DNA of 5,167 nt from CAXGUU01 sp964012875 (GTDB taxonomy: Bacteria > Pseudomonadota > Gammaproteobacteria > Ga0077536). The notes under the pieces are model-generated. The model had not been told where the DNA came from. It did not search any database and saw only the letters and a list, made by a program, of their open reading frames with translations. The translations under genes and the position numbers were made by a program. The stretch lies in contig CAXGUU010000246.1 in the NCBI GenBank assembly GCA_964012875.1, positions 1-5,167 on the forward strand, read 5' to 3'. Shown piece after piece: positions 1 through 5,167 of the stretch (position 1 is its first letter; the number at the start of each line of letters is the position of its first letter).

Positions 1-557
1 AAAATTGAGGCGATTGCCGGTATCGACGTCGGATTTCCGGAAGGCGGTAAGACGACGCGGGCTGCGGTCGTGGTGATGGATGCGCTGGCTGAAACCGTGA
101 TTGACTCAGCAGTTATCGAACAACCAACCGGGATGCCCTACATTCCGGGCTTGCTCTCCTTTCGCGAGGTGCCGGCGACTCTGCAGGCGCTCGCCAAGCT
201 CACGATTCAACCCGACCTGATCCTGGTGGACGGTCAGGGTATCGCTCATCCGCGCCGTTGTGGCAGCGCATGCCACCTCGGCCTGGCCTGTGGACTGCCT
301 GCGATCGGCGTCGGTAAATCCAGGCTGTGCGGCAGTCATTCCGGGTTGCCAGAAGCACGGGGTCAATCGTCGATCTGAGGGATGGCGGTGAGTTGATCGG
401 AAAAGTCGTGCGAACCCGGCGGCAGACGAGTCCATTGTTTGTTTATGTTGGTCACCGTGTCCACCTGCGTACGGCTGTGCGTATCGTCCTGCAAACGGCA
501 TGGCGTTACCGCCTGCCTAAACCCATTCGGGAAGCTGACCGGCTCGCCTCCCGCTAG
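1..557 (+). pseudogene. nfi: Endonuclease V (deoxyinosine 3'-endonuclease), 5' end outside the window, frameshifted
   Basis: Endonuclease V nicks DNA one base 3' of deoxyinosine and starts repair of deaminated adenine. Reading from base 1, the protein shows the family motifs in order: GIDVGF (Asp at codon 9), MPYIPG (the wedge motif that probes the lesion, codons 45-50), LSFRE (Glu at codon 56) and LVDGQGIAHPRR (Asp at codon 77). These acidic residues correspond to the metal-binding D43, E89 and D110 of the Thermotoga enzyme. After GVGKSRLCG the frame runs into a stop (TGA at 376-378), but the expected C-terminal half continues in another frame: GGELIG, PLFVYVGHRV, YRLPKPIREADRLAS, ending at TAG 555-557. 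Restoring one G in the GGGG run at 359-362 joins the halves into about 185 residues here. With the missing N-terminal 25-30 residues this matches the usual length near 220. The break may be a real mutation or a sequencing error. Family assignment is near certain; loss of function is not. Confidence 0.9.
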
Positions 558-699
558 CAAGACCCTGCAAAACTACGGTGGAGGCCATGGGTGGCGTTAC
601 GGGCTCGACTGCGGTGCTCATTTACTCCAGTAAACGCCTGTCCGCGTCTCGCCTGCGCCTTGCCCCTGGCCTTCCTCGCTCCGTTTCTGCAGCGCCCTC

Positions 700-2859
700 C
701 TAGGTCCTGCGACTTCGGCCCTCGCGTCGCCAGCGGTGAAAGCGCTGCAAGCCTTTGAGTGCCCATTCGGGCCCGTGCCGGCGACGCCAGACACCAGCTG
801 CGAGCTTGTTGGCTTCGGCGTAGGTGGGGTAGATGTGAATCGTACCGAGTAATTTTTTCAGCCCGATATTGTGTTTCATTGCCATGACGAATTCGGCAAT
901 CATGTCGCTCGCGCGGGTGCCGACAATCGTTGCACCGAGGATGCGATCGCTACCGGGGGCGGTGAGGATTCGAACCACGCCTGTTGTCGCGTTGTCGGCG
1001 ACGGCGCGATCCAGTTCCGTAAGTGGGAATTCAGTCAGCTCAACGGCCAGTTTCTGCTCGGACGCTTCTTCCGCGCTGATACCAACGCGCGCAACCTCAG
1101 GTTCGGTGAATGTGCACCACGGTACTACGCGGTAGTCGACGGCGACGCTTTTGAAGCTGCTGAAAAGGGCGTTTATCGAGGCGTACCAGGCCTGGTGGGA
1201 TGCCATGTGAGTGAATTGGTAGGGGCCGGCAAGATCGCCACAAGCATAGATGTTGGGGATACTGGTCCGCATGAACTCGTCAATGACGAGTCGACCGCTG
1301 TTGTCAGTCTCCAGATCGAGCGCCTCAAGACCGTAACCTGCGACGTTCGCGGTTCGGCCGAGGGCGAGCAAAGCGGTGTCGAATCTGATCGCGGTCGTCT
1401 CATTGTTTTGGATTCCCAGGCAATGCAAGACGTGTTCCTGATTTTCCGATTCGAAATGATCGGCGCGGTACCCGAGTTTTATTCGCACGCCTTCGGCGCG
1501 TAGTGCCTGAGCGAGCATTTCCGAGACTGCGGCGTCTTCCCTGGGCAGGATGCGGCCGGCCATCTCTACGATCGTGACCTCGCTGCCGAGACGCGACAGT
1601 GCCTGTGCCAGCTCGCAACCGATCGGTCCACCACCCAGCACGACCAGGCGCCTCGGCAATCGTTCGAGGTTCCATACCGTGTCTGAAGTGACAAAGGGTA
1701 TTTCGGCGAGGCCTGGTATTTGCGGTACGAGGGGGCGCGCGCCTGTTGCGATCACAATATTGCGGGTCGTCAGCCGTTTACCGTTCACCTCGACTTCGTA
1801 GGGGGTGACAACCGTGGCGCGGCCCGTGATGCATTCGACGCCCAGGGATTCATAGCGTTCACGGGAATCGTGCGGTTCGATCGCTTGAATCACTCCCTGG
1901 ACATAGCGCATGACCTGTTTGAAATCGATTTCCGGTTCTTGGGCCGTGATGCCGAGTGGCGCTGTCTGGCGGATTTGTTGCGCGACGCGCGCTACGTGCA
2001 GCAGTGATTTTGAAGGCACACACCCGGTGTTGAGACAATCGCCGCCCATGGCGTTTTGTTCAATCAGTGTCACCCTGGCGCGAACGGCGCTGGCAATGAG
2101 ACTGGCCACAAGACCGGCGGAGCCACCACCGATAACCACGACGTTGCGGTCGACTCCCCGTGGCGCCGGAAAGCGCGCATTGAGCTTTCTTTTTCGCAAG
2201 GTCGCAGCCATCGCTTTGGCGAACAACGGCAACACTGACAGGGCGGCAAGCGCAATCAATACACCGGGAGATGCAATGTCTGCGGCCTGTTGAATATCCG
2301 CTAACTGCGTGCCGGCATTGACGTACACGAGGGTCGCGGGAAGCATGCCGATCTGGCTGTAGAGATAAAAGTGCCGGACTTGAATCGGGGTCAGGGCCAT
2401 CAACAGATTGACTCCGATAAAGGGCACAACCGGAATCAGGCGTAGCGTCAGCAGGTACACGGGGCCGTCTTTTGCTATGCCCCGGTCAATCGCCGCCAGC
2501 CGGTGCCCAAGCCTGGCCTGGACCAGACCCCTGAACAGGTAGCGGGACATCAAAAATGCGATCGTCGCGCCCATCGTGCTGGCGAACGAGACGATGACGG
2601 TGCCCCACAGCACACCGAAGACGGCGCCGGTAGCGAGGGTCATCACGAATGCGCCGGGAATCGACAGGGCAGTGGTACTAACGTAAATCGTGAAGCAAGC
2701 TAGGCTTGCGCGCCAGGGATTTGCACTTACATAGTGCTTGAGTTCGGCTTGCTGGGATTTGACCCAGGCGAGATTCAGGTATTCGCCGGGTTCGATGACG
2801 AATGCGACCAGGGCAAGGGTCACAATCAGCCCAGTGGCGAGCAGTAGCCGGGGGTTCAT
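700..2859 (-). CDS. Membrane-anchored FAD/NAD(P) disulfide oxidoreductase: VTT (TVP38/TMEM64) domain fused to a mercuric reductase-like domain
   Basis: The product is a 719-residue two-domain inner-membrane flavoprotein. Residues 1-22 form a first hydrophobic segment. Residues about 50-215 are a VTT/DedA-like membrane domain, with FG...G...GA...FLMSRY at 81-107 and LRLIPVVPFIGVN at 139-151. Residues about 238-690 form a complete class I pyridine nucleotide-disulfide oxidoreductase: FAD motif GGGSAG (244-249), redox pair Cys275/Cys280 in GGDCLNTGCVPSK, NAD(P) motif GGGPIG (409-414), second FAD motif CGDLAG (540-545) and C-terminal HIYPTYAE (675-682). In lipoamide dehydrogenases the third residue of that last motif is the catalytic His; here it is Tyr677, as expected of mercuric reductase-like members. 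There is no MerA N-terminal metal-binding domain and no C-terminal Cys-Cys pair, so it is not a true Hg(II) reductase. Residues 691-719 form a strongly basic tail. The ATG lies 21 nt after the arsM stop with only a weak GAG as ribosome site, suggesting translational coupling. This fusion architecture is already known in bacteria; its substrate is not clear. Confidence 0.93.
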   Translation of the reverse strand: MNPRLLLATGLIVTLALVAFVIEPGEYLNLAWVKSQQAELKHYVSANPWRASLACFTIYVSTTALSIPGAFVMTLATGAVFGVLWGTVIVSFASTMGATIAFLMSRYLFRGLVQARLGHRLAAIDRGIAKDGPVYLLTLRLIPVVPFIGVNLLMALTPIQVRHFYLYSQIGMLPATLVYVNAGTQLADIQQAADIASPGVLIALAALSVLPLFAKAMAATLRKRKLNARFPAPRGVDRNVVVIGGGSAGLVASLIASAVRARVTLIEQNAMGGDCLNTGCVPSKSLLHVARVAQQIRQTAPLGITAQEPEIDFKQVMRYVQGVIQAIEPHDSRERYESLGVECITGRATVVTPYEVEVNGKRLTTRNIVIATGARPLVPQIPGLAEIPFVTSDTVWNLERLPRRLVVLGGGPIGCELAQALSRLGSEVTIVEMAGRILPREDAAVSEMLAQALRAEGVRIKLGYRADHFESENQEHVLHCLGIQNNETTAIRFDTALLALGRTANVAGYGLEALDLETDNSGRLVIDEFMRTSIPNIYACGDLAGPYQFTHMASHQAWYASINALFSSFKSVAVDYRVVPWCTFTEPEVARVGISAEEASEQKLAVELTEFPLTELDRAVADNATTGVVRILTAPGSDRILGATIVGTRASDMIAEFVMAMKHNIGLKKLLGTIHIYPTYAEANKLAAGVWRRRHGPEWALKGLQRFHRWRREGRSRRT

Positions 2860-2880
2860 GCGCTCAGTTTGCGGTCTAAT

Positions 2881-3936
2881 TCAACAGCAGGACGACATCG
2901 CGGTCGCAGGTGCGACCGCAGTGCTTGCGTCGAACGGAATGTTTGAACCGGCAGCGTTGAAAATCCCAAAGTGTTTGCTGAAGTCGCCCAAAAATTCAAA
3001 ATGCGGCGCTAGCCGCGTCGATTGCAGCATCCTCCAGGTGTTGCCGCAGACGGGGACTACGCGCCCTTTTTCAATGTTGGGTTCCTTATCGAGGAGAAAT
3101 GAGGCTGCTGAATCCTCGATGGTCCCGCGGTAACTGACCGCCTGACCATAGTCCTGGCGACCAGGTTCGAGAGCAGGCAGCTTGAACAGGCGATAAGTGG
3201 CGGAGAAGAAATCGATACCTTCGACTTTGTGCGCGATTCGGGGTGAAGTGATTGCGATGGGTGCATCTTCAACCAGGCGGGGGTCGGTGAAGCCGCACTC
3301 CCGCGCCAGTTGTTCGAAATCATTCCAGTACAAAGCTCCGCCCAGGCATTCACCGTATAACTCGGGGTCTGAGCTGACAGACGCAGGCACGCGGCGGGAC
3401 GCATAAACATCCGAAAAATAAAGTTCACCGCCGTCTTTCAACAAGCCGTGGGCGGCCCTCAACACAGCCGGTTTGTCGGTCGACAGATTGATTACGCAGT
3501 TAGAAACAATAACGTCGAAGCTGTTCAGTTCCAGTTCGAGTCGGTCAAGTTCCTCAATATAGCCCTTGCGGAATTCAACGTTGGGCCTGTTGTAGCCGAA
3601 AGCGCGCGCATGCCACTGACGGTGTTTTTCCGCAACAGCGAGTTGCTCGTCAGTCATGTCAACGCCGAGGACAGAGCCGTTCGGGCCGACAAGTTGTGCG
3701 AGTACATAGCAGTCGCGACCGCTGCCGCAACCAATGTCGAGGACGCGGCAACCGCTCAAGGTCGTCGGAAAAACCAGTCCGCAGCCGTAGTAGCGCTCGC
3801 GCACTTCGGGGTGCACGTTATCGATCAGCGTCCTGACGTTCGAAGCGGGGGTAGGGGACGTCGTACACGCCGATGTTTTCAGATCGCCCGAGGACGACAA
3901 AACTTTGCCATAGTATTTTTCAACTGCATCTCGCAT
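2881..3936 (-). CDS. arsM: Arsenite S-adenosylmethionine methyltransferase
   Basis: ArsM transfers methyl groups from SAM to As(III), giving mono-, di- and trimethylated arsenicals; it acts in the cytoplasm and uses thiols as reductant. Residue numbers below use the 351-residue product. The N-terminal half is a Rossmann methyltransferase fold with SAM motif VLDIGCGSG (65-73) followed by GVDMT. All four conserved arsenic-related cysteines are present: Cys24 (KTSAC), Cys52 (YYGCGL), Cys147 (SNCVINLS) and Cys197 (GECLGGALY). Their spacing of 28, 95 and 50 is close to the 28, 102 and 50 of the Cyanidioschyzon enzyme (C44, C72, C174, C224). The C-terminal ArsM domain follows (TYRLFKL, DYGQ, VCGNTWRML, GDFSKHFGIF), and the protein ends in Cys-Cys. 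The frame stays open upstream to 4113, but family similarity starts at about VEKYYGKVL. An AGAGG lies 9 nt before the ATG at 3936, so that start is preferred; an ATG at 3942 is the main alternative. It is the first gene of an operon with the downstream VTT-flavoprotein. Confidence 0.95.
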   Translation of the reverse strand: MRDAVEKYYGKVLSSSGDLKTSACTTSPTPASNVRTLIDNVHPEVRERYYGCGLVFPTTLSGCRVLDIGCGSGRDCYVLAQLVGPNGSVLGVDMTDEQLAVAEKHRQWHARAFGYNRPNVEFRKGYIEELDRLELELNSFDVIVSNCVINLSTDKPAVLRAAHGLLKDGGELYFSDVYASRRVPASVSSDPELYGECLGGALYWNDFEQLARECGFTDPRLVEDAPIAITSPRIAHKVEGIDFFSATYRLFKLPALEPGRQDYGQAVSYRGTIEDSAASFLLDKEPNIEKGRVVPVCGNTWRMLQSTRLAPHFEFLGDFSKHFGIFNAAGSNIPFDASTAVAPATAMSSCC

Positions 3937-4204
3937 CCGCATAAGCCTCTGATTCTGGCAGGCGCGCATTGAACCGAATGTTCCGACGGGCATGGATTCC
4001 CTGGCGATTGCGGCGCCCGCTGTAAGGGAAACACGAGTATCGCATTGTTCTGGACCGCAGTGGTCGGATTGGAGTTCGTGCGCTGGTGTAAGATGGCCGA
4101 ATCGCAATCGCACCAGGCGACCAGGAGCGTCGGGACGGCTCGACGAGGAAACTCGAACCTGTTGCGGTGGCCTGTTAAGTAGAAGCGTAACTCGTCCAGT
4201 CTGT
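3937..4204. promoter_or_regulatory. Divergent intergenic region between arsM and the DUF547 gene
   Basis: These 268 nt separate two genes that point away from each other, so promoters for both must lie here or in the 5' ends of the genes. No strong sigma-70 promoter stands out. On the plus strand TAAGAT at 4089-4094 resembles a -10 box, but the nearest -35-like TTGGAG (4069-4074) is only 14 nt away. On the minus strand GATACT (revcomp of 4037-4042) is a possible -10 for arsM without a clear -35. Two small dyads occur: GACC-GCAGT-GGTC (4053-4065) and CGAG-GAAA-CTCG (4144-4155). Neither is an evident ArsR operator. Both flanking frames stay open well into the region (minus strand to 4113, plus strand from 3992), but these extensions show no family similarity. 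Confidence 0.45.
3946..3950 (-). promoter_or_regulatory. Ribosome binding site of arsM
   Basis: The minus strand reads AGAGG here, 9 nt before the ATG at 3936 and only 3 nt before the in-frame ATG at 3942. The spacing favours the start at 3936. The upstream in-frame ATGs at 3969 and 3993 lack a Shine-Dalgarno sequence as well placed, although the one at 3993 has an AGGGA about 4 nt away. Confidence 0.5.
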
Positions 4205-4960
4205 ATGAATATCCCAGCAACATGTCGGTTTCGGCTCGCTGTTTTAAGCGCGCTAATGTTGGTCAGCCAGTTCGTCCAGGCGACGGATCCGCGGGTGTTG
4301 AATGCGCTTTTAGACGGCGTTTTTGCTGCTCACGTCAAGGATGGTTACATCGACTATCCAGAGGTGGCGCGCAACGTCAGGTTTCACAAGTACGTTGAGG
4401 CCCTCGCCGACGCCAATGTGGACGAACTTGAAAGCCCTGCTGACCGGATGGCGTTCTGGATCAATGCTTACAATGCACTGGCGGTGAAAATCGTTACCGA
4501 CGGTACGACACCACTGACCACCTTGGGGCGAATCAAGTTTTTTCGCACGACCGAGCATCGCGTGGCGGGCAAGAATCTTGACCTGAATTCAATCGAGGAC
4601 CGTGTGATGAAGTTCGAGGACCCACGGACTCGATTCGCGCTGGTCAAAGGCGCCTATACGTCACCCAATCTGCGCAGCGGCGCGTATCGGGGCGATTCGC
4701 TTGAGCAACAACTCGATGAGGCAGCGCGAGATTTTATAAACGACCGACGCAAGAACCGTTTTTCAACAGCATTGAGGCTGGCGAAGCTTTCGCAGATTTT
4801 CGAATGGCATGCGGACGATTTTGGCGGCGAGGAGAGCGAGATACTGAAATTCCTTGCGCCCTATGTCGACAAGGATGGTGTCGAGGAAGCGATTCTTCGC
4901 GGGGGCTGGGACATCGACTACATGGACTTCGAGTGGAGTATTAACGGTCGGCCGATGTAA
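4205..4960 (+). CDS. Exported DUF547 domain protein with degenerate cysteine motif
   Basis: The 251-residue product begins with a signal peptide: a short start containing two arginines, a hydrophobic stretch LAVLSALMLVSQFV and a probable cleavage site after VQA (residue 26), so it is likely periplasmic. The rest matches the DUF547 family, whose biochemical function is unknown. Landmarks are DYPEVARN, the hallmark MAFWINAYNALAVKIV, then LDLNSIEDRVMKFEDPRTRFAL, SPNLRSGAYRG and the C-terminal FLAPYV. In most relatives the segment after FAL reads roughly CASxSCPPL, with two cysteines; here it is VKGAYTSPNL, with Lys and Ser in their places. The ATG at 4205 is chosen because the signal peptide starts there and the 71 codons upstream look non-coding (Arg/Cys-rich, no family similarity). 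No good Shine-Dalgarno precedes it. The gene is divergent from arsM and convergent with the synthetase gene on its right. A role in arsenic metabolism is inferred from position only. Confidence 0.88.
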   Translation: MNIPATCRFRLAVLSALMLVSQFVQATDPRVLNALLDGVFAAHVKDGYIDYPEVARNVRFHKYVEALADANVDELESPADRMAFWINAYNALAVKIVTDGTTPLTTLGRIKFFRTTEHRVAGKNLDLNSIEDRVMKFEDPRTRFALVKGAYTSPNLRSGAYRGDSLEQQLDEAARDFINDRRKNRFSTALRLAKLSQIFEWHADDFGGEESEILKFLAPYVDKDGVEEAILRGGWDIDYMDFEWSINGRPM

Positions 4961-5029
4961 CTTGCTGGCTCGGCGAAGTGAGCGCAGAAGTAGGCCACCT
5001 GAGCGGTGTTTATCAATAAGCTTCGCGAT

Positions 5030-5167
5030 TCAGGCGTCTTCTGCCTCCATCAGTTCGCGTACGCCCGCATAGTCGATCTTGCCGGAGCCAAGCAGCGGCA
5101 CAGATGCGCAATAGACGACGCGTTTGGGAATCGTGGCTCGGCGTTGATTTTTACCGATCACGAAATA
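5030..5167 (-). CDS. AMP-forming acyl-ACP/acyl-CoA synthetase, C-terminal fragment (cut by window edge)
   Basis: Reading the minus strand from the window end gives 45 residues, ending at TGA (5030-5032). The segment IPKRVVYCASVPLLGSGKID carries the terminal A10 motif of the ANL adenylating superfamily; its lysine in GSGKID contacts the adenylate during ester or amide activation. The PLLGSGKxD form with preceding IPKRV is especially close to the end of Aas, the 2-acylglycerophosphoethanolamine acyltransferase/acyl-ACP synthetase of E. coli (VPRDIRVVKQLPLLGSGKPD). An Aas-like lipid-recycling enzyme is therefore the best guess, but other fatty-acyl or aryl adenylating enzymes share this motif. 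The catalytic core and start codon lie beyond the window. The stop is 69 nt from the end of the convergent DUF547 gene, with no clear terminator between them. Confidence 0.8.
   Translation of the reverse strand, partial: YFVIGKNQRRATIPKRVVYCASVPLLGSGKIDYAGVRELMEAEDA

Noticed and set aside
621..634. Inverted repeat TTTACT-CC-AGTAAA in the convergent gap
   Set aside because: The stem is short and AT-rich with no following T run on either strand, so it does not support a rho-independent terminator; it is probably chance.
871..1503. A 210-codon open frame on the plus strand
   Set aside because: It is antisense to the conserved oxidoreductase domain, has no recognisable motif, and is expected by chance opposite a GC-rich gene.
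700..2859. Calling the flavoprotein a mercuric reductase (merA)
   Set aside because: The redox cysteines and Tyr fit, but the heavy-metal-associated N-terminal domain and the C-terminal Cys-Cys pair needed to pass Hg(II) are missing, and no mer genes are nearby.
3448..3972. A 174-codon open frame on the plus strand
   Set aside because: It lies opposite arsM, whose motifs are unmistakable; the antisense product resembles no family and has no plausible ribosome site.
3937..4113. N-terminal extension of arsM by 59 codons from a GTG
   Set aside because: The extension has no ArsM similarity, while the family start and the AGAGG ribosome site fit the ATG at 3936 (or 3942).
3992..4204. N-terminal extension of the DUF547 gene by 71 codons
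   Set aside because: It would bury the clear signal peptide beginning at 4205 inside the protein, and its composition is rich in Arg, Cys and Trp as in non-coding frames.
4973..5026. GCGAAG and CTTCGC as a possible bidirectional terminator
   Set aside because: The 6-bp arms are separated by 42 nt and there is no U tract; a stable hairpin is unlikely.

Overview
The window looks like ordinary proteobacterial chromosome, most likely gammaproteobacterial. It is moderately GC-rich and densely coding, with genes on both strands. The taxonomic call is inference only: the endonuclease V and the acyl-ACP synthetase/Aas-type tail resemble their enterobacterial counterparts, but no rRNA or other marker gene is present.

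Layout, left to right. (1) Positions 1-557, plus strand: the body of an endonuclease V gene (nfi). Its 5' end lies outside the window and its reading frame is broken by an apparent one-base loss in a GGGG run at 359-362. (2) Positions 558-699: a short convergent gap with no gene and no convincing terminator. (3) Positions 700-2859, minus strand: a 719-residue membrane flavoprotein that fuses an N-terminal VTT (TVP38/TMEM64, DedA-like) membrane domain to a complete dihydrolipoamide dehydrogenase/mercuric reductase-like oxidoreductase. (4) Positions 2881-3936, minus strand: arsM, an arsenite S-adenosylmethionine methyltransferase with all four family cysteines. It lies 21 nt upstream of the flavoprotein gene and is almost certainly co-transcribed with it. 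(5) Positions 3937-4204: a divergent intergenic region that should hold the promoters of both flanking units. (6) Positions 4205-4960, plus strand: an exported DUF547 protein whose usual cysteine-bearing motif has lost both cysteines. (7) Positions 5030-5167, minus strand: the last 45 residues of an AMP-forming acyl-ACP/acyl-CoA synthetase, cut by the window edge.

The biological centre is the arsM-flavoprotein operon with the divergent DUF547 gene. ArsM methylates As(III) using SAM and thiols. A membrane-anchored disulfide oxidoreductase in the same transcript suggests linked redox chemistry, such as keeping thiols or arsenicals reduced, or handling an arsenical at the membrane. From memory, VTT proteins, MerA-like flavoproteins and DUF547 proteins also occur near arsM in bacterial clusters annotated for arsenosugar biosynthesis. 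The radical-SAM and glycosyltransferase genes of such clusters are not in this window, so this could be a reduced version or one part of a larger locus. No mobile element, CRISPR array, tRNA, rRNA or ArsR regulator gene is visible.
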